Source: Aeromicrobium sp. Leaf350 (GTDB lineage: Bacteria > Actinomycetota > Actinomycetes > Propionibacteriales > Nocardioidaceae). Taken from it: a stretch of DNA of 64,000 nt. The first letter of the stretch is position 1; each line of letters opens with the position of its first letter. Below are positions 42,668-51,332 of the stretch, piece by piece. Under the pieces are notes generated by a model, which was not told where the DNA came from, did not search any database, and saw nothing but the letters and a program-made list of their open reading frames with translations. The stretch is taken from the NCBI RefSeq assembly GCF_916858655.1, contig NZ_CAKASL010000003.1, forward strand, positions 434,001 through 498,000, written 5' to 3'. The position numbers and the translations under genes were made by a program.

Positions 42668-43560
42668 CCTGGCTCGGACAGCTGGCACGGCTGGCGGAAC
42701 GGTACGCCGACGACCTCGACCAGCCCGTGAAGCCGTTGACGATCGGCGACCGCTCGATCGACACCGACGTCGATCCCGTGCTCATGGGGGTCGTCAACCT
42801 GTCGCGCGACTCCGCCTACCGCGAGAGCATCGCGGTCAGTGCCGAGTCGGCGCTGCGCAAGGCCCGCGTGCAGGTCGCCCAGGGTGCCCACGTGGTCGAC
42901 GTCGGAGCCGAGTCCAGCCGACCCTCGGCCTCGGGCGTCGACCCGGGTGAGCAGCTCCGGGCGCTCCGTCCGGTCGTCGAGGCGATCAGCGCGGAGGGCA
43001 TCCCGGTGTCGGTCGAGTGCTACGACACCGAGGTGGCGCGCGTGGGCCTGGAGTCCGGGGCCACCGTCCTCAACCTCACCGGCTCGGGCGACGACGACGT
43101 CATGTTCGCCCAGGCCGCCGAGCACGGCGCGACCGTGATCCTGTGCCACATCCGCGGGGTCCACGCCCGCGACCTCGACGGCACCGACGTCCAGGACGAT
43201 CCGTTCGAGGAGATGCTCGACGCGTTCGGTCGGCGCCTCGAGCGGGCGTCCGAGCTGGGCGTGCCGAGCCTGGCGATCGATCCGGGCATCGGATTCGGCT
43301 TCCGGATGCACGACCCGGCCTCACGCGCCCGCTACCAGGCGACGACGCTGGTGAGCTCGTTCCGGCTGCGCCGGCTCGGGGCGCCGATCTGCCACTCGCT
43401 GCCGCACGCCTTCGACGTCTTCGAGGACCAGTTCCGCACGGCCGAGGGATTCTTCGCCGTCCTGGGGCACCTGGGTGGAACGGGGGTCTACCGCACGCAC
43501 GAGGTGGCCCACGTCCGCGCGGTGCTCGAGGCGGTCTCGCTGGTCGACTCGCTCGCCTGA
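42664..43560 (+). CDS. Dihydropteroate-synthase-like protein (pterin-binding TIM barrel), divergent
   Basis: A 298-residue TIM barrel related to DHPS (FolP). DPVLMGVVNLSRDSAYRES takes the place of the usual MGI-N-T-PDSFSDGG loop, GAHVVDVGAESSRPSA matches the second motif, and SLAIDPGIGFGFRMHD the DPGIGFGK motif (Lys replaced by Phe-Arg). The pterin/sulfa-loop residues are thus altered, so real dihydropteroate synthesis is doubtful. It starts at GTG 42664 inside the reductase gene. It could serve a modified pterin or a methyltetrahydrofolate-binding role; this is inference. Confidence 0.8.
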   Translation: MTWLGQLARLAERYADDLDQPVKPLTIGDRSIDTDVDPVLMGVVNLSRDSAYRESIAVSAESALRKARVQVAQGAHVVDVGAESSRPSASGVDPGEQLRALRPVVEAISAEGIPVSVECYDTEVARVGLESGATVLNLTGSGDDDVMFAQAAEHGATVILCHIRGVHARDLDGTDVQDDPFEEMLDAFGRRLERASELGVPSLAIDPGIGFGFRMHDPASRARYQATTLVSSFRLRRLGAPICHSLPHAFDVFEDQFRTAEGFFAVLGHLGGTGVYRTHEVAHVRAVLEAVSLVDSLA

Positions 43561-43570
43561 GCGAAGCCGG

Positions 43571-44761
43571 CTAGGCGTCGTCGGGGCGGGAGGCGGGCCC
43601 GTCCTCGTCAGCCGTGAGGTCGGGCTGGTGGGGCACCGCCGCGCGCGAGTCCTCCGGCGGGGCGCCGAACGAGACGTTGTCGTCGATCTGCTCGTTCAGG
43701 TAGCGCAGGACCGTGGCCACCGTGGCGACCGTGGGCACTGCGAGGAACGCGCCGGTGATGCCGAACAGCGAGCCGCCGGCCAGCACGGAGAGCAGCACCA
43801 CCGCGGCGTGCAGGTTCATGGTCTTGCCCTGGAGCCAGGGTGACAGGACGTTGCCCTCGAGCTGCTGCACCGCGAACACGATGAGCAGGACGATCAGGGC
43901 GTCCTTCGGCGAGTTCGTCACGAGGGTCACCAGAACCGCGAGGGCGCCGGACACGAACGCACCCACGATCGGGATGAAGCCACCGAAGAACGTGACGACG
44001 GCGAGCGGCACCCACAGCGGCACGCCGACGATCGCCAGGCCCGCGCCGATGATGACCGCGTCGATGAACGACACGAGCGTCTGGGTGCGGATGAAGCCGC
44101 CGAGGGTGTTCCACGAGCGGGCCAGCACCTCGACGGTGTGGGCGCCCGCGCGGCGGCCGGCCAGCGAGCCGACCCACGGCAGGAACTTGTGGCCGTCCTT
44201 GATGAACAGGAACGTGAGGATCAGGGTCACGACGATGTTGAGCACGACGTTCGTCGCTACGCCGATCGTCGAGAAGACGCCGGCGCTGATCGTCGAGGCG
44301 CTCGACCGGATCTGCTCCTGGACGGCGGAGATCGCGTTGGTGATCTGGCCGTCGGTCACCTCGAACGGACCGTCGCGCAGCCAGTCACGCACCTCGGTCA
44401 GGCCGCTGACCGCCTTGTCGGCGATGTCGGGGGCCTGGCCGGCGACCTGGGGCGCGAGGATCGCGATGATCGTGCTGATCAGGCCGATGAAGCCGATCAT
44501 GACGCCGGCGGCTGCCAGGCCGTCCGGCACGCGGTGACGACGCAGCCAGGTGACCGGCGGAGCCAGCACCGTGGCCAGCACGAGGGCCAGCGCGACCGGG
44601 AACCAGATCATCCACGTGCGCCCCAGCGCCCAGCCGATGACGTAGAGCGCCGCGGCGATCAGGACGGCCCGCAGGGCCCACTTCTGGATGACCGCAAAAC
44701 CACGGTCGATCACGACAGCTCGGTCCCGGACGCGACGTTCGGTCACTGGGCGGTCGCTCAT
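43571..44761 (-). CDS. AI-2E family transporter
   Basis: A 396-residue membrane protein of the AI-2E/PerM exporter family with about eight helices. The N-terminus has the pair ALRAVLIAAALYVIGWALGRTW and WFPVALALVLATVLAPPVTWLRRH. The conserved C-terminal part includes NTLGGFIRTQTLVSFIDAVIIGAGLAIVGVPLWVPLAVVTFFGGFIPIVGAFVSGALAVLVTL and LEGNVLSPWLQGKTMNLHAAVVLLSVLAGGSLFGI. The tail is acidic. It shares no operon with the ung gene just upstream on the same strand (9 bp gap), though co-transcription is possible. Confidence 0.92.
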   Translation of the reverse strand: MSDRPVTERRVRDRAVVIDRGFAVIQKWALRAVLIAAALYVIGWALGRTWMIWFPVALALVLATVLAPPVTWLRRHRVPDGLAAAGVMIGFIGLISTIIAILAPQVAGQAPDIADKAVSGLTEVRDWLRDGPFEVTDGQITNAISAVQEQIRSSASTISAGVFSTIGVATNVVLNIVVTLILTFLFIKDGHKFLPWVGSLAGRRAGAHTVEVLARSWNTLGGFIRTQTLVSFIDAVIIGAGLAIVGVPLWVPLAVVTFFGGFIPIVGAFVSGALAVLVTLVTNSPKDALIVLLIVFAVQQLEGNVLSPWLQGKTMNLHAAVVLLSVLAGGSLFGITGAFLAVPTVATVATVLRYLNEQIDDNVSFGAPPEDSRAAVPHQPDLTADEDGPASRPDDA

Positions 44762-44770
44762 GGACCCACC

Positions 44771-45469
44771 CTAGTTGGCGGGGCGCGACGCCCCCTGGTC
44801 GAGGCTCCAGTCGACCGGCTCGGCTCCCTGGGCGACGAGGAGCTCGTTCGCGCGGCTGAACGGACGCGATCCGAAGAACCCGCGAGACGCCGAGAGCGGG
44901 CTCGGGTGGGGTGACGCGATCTGCGGGACGTCGCCGAGGAGGGGGGAGAGGTTCTGCGCGTCGCGGCCCCAGAGGATCGCGACCAGCGGGCCGCCGCGGT
45001 CGACGAGTGCCCGGATGGCCTGCTCGGTGACCCGCTCCCAGCCCTTGCCGCGGTGGCTGCCGGGATTGCCGGGGCGCACCGTCAGCACGCGGTTCAGCAG
45101 GAGCACGCCCTGGTCGGCCCAGGCCGTCAGGTCGCCGTGGGGCGCCGGAGCGATGCCGAGGTCGGTGCTCAGCTCGGCGTAGATGTTGGTCAGGCTGCGG
45201 GGGAGCGGTCGGACGTCGGGGGCGACCGCGAAGCTCAGGCCGATCGGGTGGCCGGGCGTCGGGTACGGGTCCTGCCCCGTGATGAGCACGCGCACCTCGG
45301 CCAGCGGGCGGGTGAAGGCCCGCAGGACGTGCTCGCCGTCGGGCAGGTAGCGGCGGCCCTTCGCGACCTCCTCGCGCAGGTAGTCGCCCATCGCCGCGAC
45401 GTCGTCGGCGACCGGGGCGAGCGCCTCGGCCCAGTCGGGGGCGACGATGTCGGCGAGGGGGCGGGGCAC
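44771..45469 (-). CDS. ung: Uracil-DNA glycosylase
   Basis: A 232-residue family 1 UDG. The catalytic motif is [19 protein letters not shown] with the activating Asp, the second motif is [17 protein letters not shown], and [25 protein letters not shown] follows between them. It removes uracil from DNA in base-excision repair. GTG 45469 is the start. Only 22 bp separate it from the divergent MFS gene, so the two promoters must overlap each other or the coding ends. Confidence 0.94.
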   Translation of the reverse strand: MPRPLADIVAPDWAEALAPVADDVAAMGDYLREEVAKGRRYLPDGEHVLRAFTRPLAEVRVLITGQDPYPTPGHPIGLSFAVAPDVRPLPRSLTNIYAELSTDLGIAPAPHGDLTAWADQGVLLLNRVLTVRPGNPGSHRGKGWERVTEQAIRALVDRGGPLVAILWGRDAQNLSPLLGDVPQIASPHPSPLSASRGFFGSRPFSRANELLVAQGAEPVDWSLDQGASRPAN

Positions 45470-45491
45470 GTCGGCAGCGTAGCCTCGGTCC

Positions 45492-46736
45492 GTGAGTGCT
45501 CTGCAGTCCTACCGGTTGCTCGTCCGCACGGTGGGACCGCTGTACGTCGTCGTCGCGTTCCTCGGGCGGGTCCCCCTCGCGATGAGTCAGATGGGCACGC
45601 TCCTGCTCGTCAGCGACGCGACCGGCAGCTACGCGATCGCCGGTGGTGCGGCAGGTGCGCTCGCGGTGGCGAACGCGCTGGGCGCGCCGGTGTTCGGGGG
45701 CCTCGCCGATCGCATCGGACAGCGTCCGGTCGTGCTCGGGCAGTCGGTCGCAGGCGGGGCGGGGCTGGTGCTGCTCGTCGCGGTGACCCACGGCGGCGGG
45801 TCGGCGCCGGTCGTCATCGCGGTGTCGGCGCTGGCGGGCCTCGCGATCCCGCAGATCGGTCCGCTGGCGCGAGTGCGCTGGGGGCCGGTGCTGACCCGGT
45901 CGGCGGCGCCCGACCGTCGGCGGCTGCTCGACGCGGCGTTCTCCTACGAGGGTGCCGCCGACGAGCTGTCGTTCGTGCTGGGACCGGCCACGGTCGGTCT
46001 GCTGGCGGTGCTGGTCGATCCCTCCGAGGCATTGCTGCTCGCGGGAGCCGTGCTGGCGCTGTTCGGGTCGGCGTTCGCGCTGCACCCGACCGCGGCGCTG
46101 ACCCGCCCCGAGCCCGGCGCTGCGCGGGCGACGGGTCGCCTGCTGACCGGCGTGCTCGTGACGCTGGCGGTCGCGCAGCTGCTCATCGGCATGCTGTTCG
46201 GCGCGACGCAGACGGGGTCGACCGTGCTCGCGACGGCCGAGGGACAGGCCGGTCTGGCCGGCGTCATCCACGCGACGCTCGGCATCGGCAGCGCGATCGC
46301 CGGGCTCGCGGTCGCGGCCCTCCCCGAGCGGATCGGCTATCCGCGCCGTCTCGTGGTCGCGGCGACGGGTCTGGTCGTGCTGTCGACGCCGCTGCTGTTC
46401 GTGCAGACGGTCGGTCAGCTCGTCGCGGTCATCGCTCTGCTCGGCTTCGCGGTCGCGCCGTACATGATCAGCACCTTCACGATGGCAGGACAGCTCGTCG
46501 ACCCGGCCCGGGTGGGCACGGCCATGACCCTGCTCGCCGGGGCAACGGGCGTCGGCTACGCGCTGGGGTCCTCCCTTGCCGGCCGTCTCGCCGACGGCGT
46601 GCCGGGCATCGCGCCGGATGGAGGCCACATCCCGGCCTTCGCCGTCACGGTGACCGCGACGGTCCTCGCCCTCGCCACGGCCCTTGCCCTCCAGTACCGC
46701 ACCCGCACCCGCCCCCACCCCCGCCCCGGCACATGA
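45492..46736 (+). CDS. MFS transporter
   Basis: A 414-residue membrane protein with about 12 hydrophobic segments. [63 protein letters not shown] includes the MFS loop G-x3-D-R-x-G-x-R-P. The second half has [34 protein letters not shown]. It resembles multidrug-efflux members, but no substrate can be named. GTG 45492; the C-terminal end ([11 protein letters not shown]) is followed at once by a repeat block. Confidence 0.85.
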   Translation: MSALQSYRLLVRTVGPLYVVVAFLGRVPLAMSQMGTLLLVSDATGSYAIAGGAAGALAVANALGAPVFGGLADRIGQRPVVLGQSVAGGAGLVLLVAVTHGGGSAPVVIAVSALAGLAIPQIGPLARVRWGPVLTRSAAPDRRRLLDAAFSYEGAADELSFVLGPATVGLLAVLVDPSEALLLAGAVLALFGSAFALHPTAALTRPEPGAARATGRLLTGVLVTLAVAQLLIGMLFGATQTGSTVLATAEGQAGLAGVIHATLGIGSAIAGLAVAALPERIGYPRRLVVAATGLVVLSTPLLFVQTVGQLVAVIALLGFAVAPYMISTFTMAGQLVDPARVGTAMTLLAGATGVGYALGSSLAGRLADGVPGIAPDGGHIPAFAVTVTATVLALATALALQYRTRTRPHPRPGT

Positions 46737-46903
46737 CCCCTCGCGAGTGACCTTGTTACCCCTCGCGAGTGACCTTGTTACCCCTCGCGAGTGAGCTTGT
46801 TACCCCTCGCGAGAGACCTTGTTGGTGCACAGGAGCGAGATCGTCACTCCTGTCCACAAACAATCCCGCTCGCGAGGGGTAACAAAGTCTCTCGCGAGCG
46901 GTA
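46737..46903. repeat. Tandem 22-bp repeat block with inverted copies between convergent genes
   Basis: Four direct units start CCCCTCGCGAG at 46737, 46759, 46781 and 46803; they share CGAG-GA-CTTGTTA, varying at three bases. Inverted copies follow at about 46869-46903 (GGGTAACAAAGTCTCTCGCG). Between them is a smaller inverted repeat ACAGGAG/CTCCTGT (about 46829-46853). It fills the gap between the MFS stop and the GNAT stop. Units match those at 36876-37010. Confidence 0.9.
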
Positions 46904-46905
46904 CG

Positions 46906-47493
46906 TCAGGTGGGGGTGAGGAGGCGGGCGCGGGCGGCGGGCCACTCGGTGTCGAGCATCGAGTAGGTGACCGTGTCGCGCCAGGAGCCGTCGAGGCGAC
47001 GCTTGTGCTTGCGGAGCACGCCCTCCTTCGTGGCGCCGAGGGCCTCGACCGCGGTCTGCGACCTCTCGTTGAGGTGGTCGACGTGCCACACGACCCGCAC
47101 GCAGCCGAGGTCGTCGAAGGCGCGGGAGAGCAGGAGCAGCTTCGCGTCGCGGTTCAGTCCCGTGCGCCAGAAGCGCCGGCCGAGCCACGTCCAGCCGATC
47201 GCGACGCTGCGCTCGACCGGATCGATGTCGTAGAAGGACGTGAGGCCCGCGATCTCACCCGTCGCGGTCACGATCTGCGTCCAGGTGAGCTGCACCGGCA
47301 TGCGCCCGAGCACCTCGCCCACCAGGGCCCGCATCTGCGACGGCTCGGTCGGCCGGCGCAGGCGGATCCAGCGGAACACCTCGTCGGAGTCGGCCGCCGC
47401 CAGGAGGCCGTCCGCGTGCTCGGGCTGCAGCGGCACGAGGGTGACCCGCTCGCCCGGCAGGACCGGCCGCTCGTGCCAGTGGTCAGCGCTCAT
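46906..47493 (-). CDS. GNAT family N-acetyltransferase (RimJ/RimL-like)
   Basis: A 195-residue GNAT acetyltransferase. The acetyl-CoA site has the pattern SVAIGWTWLGRRFWRTGLNRDAKLLLLSRAF, and the C-terminal RVVWHVDHLNERSQTAVEALGATKEGVLRKHKRRLDGSWRDTVTYSML follows the RimL-type layout (often N-terminal or small-molecule acetylation). ATG 47493 lies 11 bp after the otsA stop; a tandem 22-bp duplication spans the junction. It is the last gene of an otsA-led pair. Confidence 0.88.
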   Translation of the reverse strand: MSADHWHERPVLPGERVTLVPLQPEHADGLLAAADSDEVFRWIRLRRPTEPSQMRALVGEVLGRMPVQLTWTQIVTATGEIAGLTSFYDIDPVERSVAIGWTWLGRRFWRTGLNRDAKLLLLSRAFDDLGCVRVVWHVDHLNERSQTAVEALGATKEGVLRKHKRRLDGSWRDTVTYSMLDTEWPAARARLLTPT

Positions 47494-47520
47494 GCGACCG
47501 GAGGTCAGCGCTCATGCGAC
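47481..47520. repeat. 22-bp tandem duplication across the otsA stop and GNAT start
   Basis: GGTCAGCGCTCATGCGAC occurs at 47481-47498 and again at 47503-47520. Each copy contains, on the minus strand, CATGAGCGCTGA: the otsA stop in one and the GNAT start in the other. Confidence 0.85.
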
Positions 47521-48950
47521 GGGCGGATGCGCTTCGTGTGCGTCGCAGGCGCGAGGTCCGACAGGAAGTCGTTCGCCCACTGGTCGATGTCGTTCTCCAT
47601 GACCTGCTTGCGGAGCCCCTTCATGCGACGGCTCTGCTCCTTCGGCTCGGCCTTGATCGCGTCGAGCATCGCCTGCTTCATGCCGTTGATGTCGTACGGA
47701 TTGACCTGGTACGCCTGCTTGAGCTCACCCGCCGCTCCCGCGAACTCGCTGAGCACCAGGGACCCGCGGTCGTCGTAGCGACACGCGACGTACTCCTTGG
47801 CCACGAGGTTCATGCCGTCGCGCAGCGGGGTCACGACCATGACGTCGGCGGCCCGGTACAGCGCCGCCATCTCCTCGCGGGGGTAGGAGGCGTGCAGGTA
47901 GGTGATGGGCGGCTGGCCGATGCGGCCCACGTCGCCGTTGAGCCGGCCGACGAGCCGGTCGATCTCGTCGCGCAGCAGGCGGTACTGGTCGACCCGCTCG
48001 CGCGACGGCGTGGCCACCTGCACGAACACCGCGTCGTCGGGATGCACCGAGCCCTCGGTGATGAGCTCGCCGAACGCGCGGATGCGCTGCCGCAGGCCCT
48101 TGGTGTAGTCGAGCCGGTCGATGCCGAGCACGATCGTGCGCGGGTTGCCGAGGCTCTCGCGGATCTCGGCGGCCCGGGCGACGACGGCGGGGTCGCGGGC
48201 GAGCTCCTCGAAACCGGCGGCGTCGATCGAGATCGGGTACGCGTTGGCACGCACGACCCGACCGTCGGGCAGGTACACCGAGTCGCGATGGGTCTTGTGG
48301 CCCACCCGTTGGCGGACGAGGCGGATGAAGTTGCCCGCCGCGCCGTTGAGCTGGAAGCCGACCAGGTCGGCGCCGAGCAGGCCCTCGAGGATCTCGCGGC
48401 GCCACGGCAGCTGCTGGAAGAGCTCGGTGGGCGGGAACGGGATGTGCAGGAAGAAGCCGATGCGGACGTCGGGACGCAGCTCGCGGAGCATCGCCGGCAC
48501 GAGCTGCAGCTGGTAGTCCTGCACCCACACGATGGCGCCCTCGGCGGCCACCTTCGCGGCGCGCTCGGCGAAGCGTCGGTTGACCGTGACGTAGGCGTCC
48601 CACCACTCGCGGTGGAAGGCCGGCGGCGCGATGACGTCGTGGTACAGCGGCCAGAGCGTGCCGTTGGAGAAGCCCTCGTAGTACTCGACGACCTCGCTCT
48701 CGGACAGGTGCACGGGCACGAGCCGCAGGCCCTGGTGCGTGAACGGGCGCAGCTTCTCGTCGGGCGCGCCGTGCCAGCCGATCCACGCGCCGCCCTTGCG
48801 ACGCATGACGGGCTCGAGCGCCGTGACCAGGCCGCCCGGGGAGGTGCGCCACGTGGTGCTGCCGTCGGGCGCGACGACCCGATCGACCGGAAGGCGGTTG
48901 GCGATGACGACGAACTCCGCGCTGCCGAACGTGTCGCTCCCGGAGGCCAT
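47505..48950 (-). CDS. otsA: Alpha,alpha-trehalose-phosphate synthase OtsA (UDP-forming)
   Basis: A 481-residue GT20 enzyme forming trehalose-6-phosphate from UDP-glucose and glucose-6-phosphate. The start is [13 protein letters not shown], with the conserved [25 protein letters not shown] segment, [25 protein letters not shown], and the nucleotide-sugar part [15 protein letters not shown] and [23 protein letters not shown] 48950 is the start. Partner otsB is 0.9 kb away on the other strand. The 100-bp gap to the divergent DUF3263 gene contains a palindrome. Confidence 0.95.
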   Translation of the reverse strand: MASGSDTFGSAEFVVIANRLPVDRVVAPDGSTTWRTSPGGLVTALEPVMRRKGGAWIGWHGAPDEKLRPFTHQGLRLVPVHLSESEVVEYYEGFSNGTLWPLYHDVIAPPAFHREWWDAYVTVNRRFAERAAKVAAEGAIVWVQDYQLQLVPAMLRELRPDVRIGFFLHIPFPPTELFQQLPWRREILEGLLGADLVGFQLNGAAGNFIRLVRQRVGHKTHRDSVYLPDGRVVRANAYPISIDAAGFEELARDPAVVARAAEIRESLGNPRTIVLGIDRLDYTKGLRQRIRAFGELITEGSVHPDDAVFVQVATPSRERVDQYRLLRDEIDRLVGRLNGDVGRIGQPPITYLHASYPREEMAALYRAADVMVVTPLRDGMNLVAKEYVACRYDDRGSLVLSEFAGAAGELKQAYQVNPYDINGMKQAMLDAIKAEPKEQSRRMKGLRKQVMENDIDQWANDFLSDLAPATHTKRIRPSHER

Positions 48951-49012
48951 GACCGCAGCCTATCCAGACGGAGGCGCACCCGCGCTCCGTCGCCGCGCGA
49001 CCCGCCGCAGAA

Positions 49013-49034
49013 CGAATGACATCGCTGTCATTCG
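49013..49034. promoter_or_regulatory. Palindromic candidate operator between otsA and the DUF3263 gene
   Basis: CGAATGACA-TCGC-TGTCATTCG is a perfect 9-bp-arm palindrome in a divergent intergenic region, so it is unlikely to be a terminator. It lies 17 bp before the DUF3263 start and 63 bp before the otsA start. The regulator is unknown. Confidence 0.65.
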
Positions 49035-49050
49035 CGGCTACCATGGCGGC

Positions 49051-49347
49051 ATGAGCGCTGCGCCCCGATCCCAGGAGACGCCCGACACGCCGGTCGGGAC
49101 CCTCAGTGATCGCGAACGCGAGATCCTCGATCTCGAGCGCACCTGGTGGAAGTACGCCGGTGCCAAGGAGCAGGCCATCCGCGAGAAGTTCGACATGTCG
49201 GCCACGCGCTACTACCAGGTGCTCAATGCCCTGCTCGACCGCGAGGACGCCCTCGCGTCCGACCCGCTGCTGGTCAAGCGCCTGCGCCGCCTGCGAGCCG
49301 ATCGTGCGCGGTCGCGCACCGCGCGACGGCTCGGCATCGACGTCTGA
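49051..49347 (+). CDS. DUF3263 family protein
   Basis: A 98-residue helical protein. DUF3263 pattern: LSDREREILDLERTWWKYAGAKEQAIREKFDMSATRYYQVLNALLDREDALASDPLLVKRLRRLR, a helix-turn-helix-like fold, followed by a basic C-terminal RSRTARR. It may be a small DNA-binding protein. It is the first gene before a LytR_C protein and otsB and probably shares their promoter region. An own-promoter operator (49013-49034) sits in front. Function is not established. Confidence 0.9.
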   Translation: MSAAPRSQETPDTPVGTLSDREREILDLERTWWKYAGAKEQAIREKFDMSATRYYQVLNALLDREDALASDPLLVKRLRRLRADRARSRTARRLGIDV

Positions 49348-49353
49348 GTCGCC

Positions 49354-49896
49354 GTGGATCATCGCCGCACGGTCTCCCGCCGGGCGTTCGTCCCGCCGGT
49401 GTGGCTGATCATGGTCGCCGTCGTGGCGGCCGTCGCCGGTGCCGCGACGATCGGCTGGTTCGCGTGGGACTCGACCCGCGACGACGACCCCGCGGCGAGC
49501 GCCTCGTCCAGCCCGACCACGTCTGAGCCGACCGAGGAGTCGCCGGAGCCCGAGCCCACGCCGGTGCCGACGACCCCGGTGCCCGAGCCGCCCGCACCGA
49601 CCCAGCCCGCGGTCGATCGCACGCCGGGCGTCTCGATCCTGAACGGCACCGGCATCGACGGTCTCGCCTCCGAGGCGTCCGACTTCCTGAGCGACGCAGG
49701 CTGGGCCGACCGTCGCACCGGCGACACCGCGGGCTCGTACCCGGAGAACACCGTCTACTACCCGCCGCAGTTCGAGGCGCAGGCCCAGACGCTCGCGCAG
49801 GACCTCGGAATCACGCGTGTCCGACCGAGTGTCGACGGCATGAGGGACGACCGGCTGACGGCCGTGCTGATCAGTCGTCCATCATCGTTGTCGTGA
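49354..49896 (+). CDS. LytR C-terminal domain protein, membrane-anchored
   Basis: A 180-residue protein with one N-terminal helix (VWLIMVAVVAAVAGAATIGWFAW), then a disordered Ser/Thr/Pro/Glu linker to about residue 92. The C-terminal LytR_C domain (TPGVSILNGTGIDGLASEASDFLSDAGW ... ENTVYYPPQFEAQAQTLAQDLG) follows; it is the domain found alone or after LytR-CpsA-Psr proteins, probably in cell-wall assembly. GTG 49354 starts 6 bp after the DUF3263 stop and its stop overlaps otsB by 4 bp, so all three form an operon. Confidence 0.85.
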   Translation: MDHRRTVSRRAFVPPVWLIMVAVVAAVAGAATIGWFAWDSTRDDDPAASASSSPTTSEPTEESPEPEPTPVPTTPVPEPPAPTQPAVDRTPGVSILNGTGIDGLASEASDFLSDAGWADRRTGDTAGSYPENTVYYPPQFEAQAQTLAQDLGITRVRPSVDGMRDDRLTAVLISRPSSLS

Positions 49897-50711
49897 CCTC
49901 TGCCGACGACCTGCTCGAGACCGTCGCGAACGACCCCGCCGGAGTCCTGCTCGCCCTGGACTTCGACGGCACGCTCGCGCCGATCGTCGTGGACCCGACG
50001 ACGGCCGGGGTCCACCCCCGGTCGCTGGCCGCGCTCGACCGCCTCGGACCCCGCCTGGGCGGCCTCGCGATCATCACGGGTCGCCCCGTCGAGCAGGTTC
50101 GTCGCCTGGGCGACTTCGACGCGCACCCGGGTCTGCACGAGCTGTTCGTGCGCGGGCAGTACGGCGCCGAGCGCTGGTCGCCGGCGACGGGCGTCGTGGA
50201 GGGCGCCGACCGTCACGACGTGGTCGACCGGCTGGTCGCCGACCTGCCGGGGCTCCTGTCGGCGTGGGGCGCGCCCGAGGCTCTCGTCGAGGACAAAGGC
50301 CTGGCCGTCGCGGTGCACACGCGGGGACTGACGCCCGCTGCCGCCGCCGCGGTGATCGACCCGCTGCGCGACCTGGCCCGGTCCCTGGAGCTGACCTTCG
50401 AGCCGGGCCGCCAGGTCTACGAGCTCCGCTCCGCCTCGATCACCAAGAGCGACGCCCTGCTCGACGTCGTGGCGGGGCTCGCGGTGCACACCGTCGTGTT
50501 CGCCGGCGACGACCTGGGCGACCTCCCGGCCTACGACGCGCTCGACGACCTGGCGAGCCGGGGCGTCGCGACCCTCAAGGTCTGCTCCGCCTCGACCGAG
50601 CAGGACGCGCTCGTGGCCCGGGCCGACCTGGTGCTCGACGGCCCTGACGGGATCGCGGACTGGCTCACCGAGCTGGCCGACCTCGTCGATCCCGTCGACG
50701 CGGCCGTCTGA
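49893..50711 (+). CDS. otsB: Trehalose-6-phosphate phosphatase OtsB
   Basis: A 272-residue HAD-superfamily phosphatase. Motif I is LLALDFDGTLAPIV (nucleophile Asp at about residue 22), the middle region has LAIITGRPVEQVRRLG, and motif IV is VVFAGDDLGDLPAYDAL. RGQYGAERW and EPGRQVYELR are also typical of the OtsB group. It removes phosphate from trehalose-6-phosphate made by OtsA. GTG 49893 overlaps the LytR_C gene by 4 bp. Trehalose genes often link to wall-stress genes in this group. Confidence 0.94.
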   Translation: MTSADDLLETVANDPAGVLLALDFDGTLAPIVVDPTTAGVHPRSLAALDRLGPRLGGLAIITGRPVEQVRRLGDFDAHPGLHELFVRGQYGAERWSPATGVVEGADRHDVVDRLVADLPGLLSAWGAPEALVEDKGLAVAVHTRGLTPAAAAAVIDPLRDLARSLELTFEPGRQVYELRSASITKSDALLDVVAGLAVHTVVFAGDDLGDLPAYDALDDLASRGVATLKVCSASTEQDALVARADLVLDGPDGIADWLTELADLVDPVDAAV

Positions 50712-50718
50712 GCCGCCG

Positions 50719-51159
50719 ATGCTCCCGCACACGCCCTGGACGCGGGTGCGGACGCTCGTCAACTGGCTGAACCTCTCGACCCTGCTGGGCCTGGCGGTCG
50801 CGCGGCTCGGGGGAGCCCGCCTCGAACGCCGGGGGCGTGGCACGTGGCTCGCCGGCGGCTACCGGTGGGACTTCCCGCGGGCCGGGGCTTTCACGATCGG
50901 CAGCGTCGTGATCAGCACGCGCGACCTGGCGGCGCTGCGCTCCCGCCCGACGCTGCTGCGGCACGAGGACCGACACTGCACGCAGTACGCCTGGTGCCTC
51001 GGGCCGGTCATGCTCGTGCCCTACCTGCTGGGGGTCGCGGCGTCCTGGGTCGTGGCGGGCGACCACTCCTCGTACAACCCGTTCGAGCGCCTCGCTGGGC
51101 TGCGTGAGGGCGGGTACCCGGAGCCGCGGACGCGGCGGTCCCGGCGGCGCGACCGGTAG
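50719..51159 (+). CDS. Small membrane protein with zinc-protease-like HExxH variant
   Basis: A 146-residue protein. A hydrophobic segment LVNWLNLSTLLGLAVARLGG starts it, then a stretch reading RPTLLRHEDRHCTQYAWCLGPVMLVPYLLGVAASW, and SSYNPFERLAGL. The HEDRH-x2-Q layout followed by a tyrosine and an NPFE motif resembles small actinobacterial proteins with a metal-dependent hydrolase look (HE-x2-H). It starts 7 bp after otsB and may be cotranscribed. No function is known. Confidence 0.65.
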   Translation: MLPHTPWTRVRTLVNWLNLSTLLGLAVARLGGARLERRGRGTWLAGGYRWDFPRAGAFTIGSVVISTRDLAALRSRPTLLRHEDRHCTQYAWCLGPVMLVPYLLGVAASWVVAGDHSSYNPFERLAGLREGGYPEPRTRRSRRRDR

Positions 51160-51212
51160 TCCACGATGCGGACCGATTGGACACATCGCGAGACGCGTTC
51201 GTAGGCTTGACC

Positions 51213-51320
51213 CACTCATCATGAGGGGTGGAGGGACACGGCCCGCTGAAGCCCCAGCAACCAGTCGGATTTCGACCAGGTGCTCCGTCCGGCCCGGCCT
51301 CAGAGCCGGGGAAGATGAAC
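51213..51320 (+). ncRNA. SAM-I (S-box) riboswitch
   Basis: P1 is ACTCATCATGA with GAAGATGA at its other side; GGTGGAGGGACACGGCCC and GCTGAAGCCCCAGCAACC are the conserved core, then a short P3 (CAGTCGGATTTCGACC) and AGGTGCTCCGTCC, and P4 GCCCGGCCTCAGAGCCGGGG. This is the standard S-adenosylmethionine sensing fold. It precedes the threonine-synthase-like gene; its 3' edge includes the ATG at 51315, so that ATG is unlikely to be the start codon. SAM binding would switch the operon off. Confidence 0.95.
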
Positions 51321-51332
51321 GAGGAGACTCTC

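Noticed and set aside
46737..46903. CRISPR array
   Set aside because: The units abut without unique spacers, number only four direct copies and have inverted partners; no cas genes are present.
51315..51332. ATG 51315 as the thrC start
   Set aside because: It lies inside the P1 stem of the riboswitch; GTG 51333 has a well-placed GAGGAG site.
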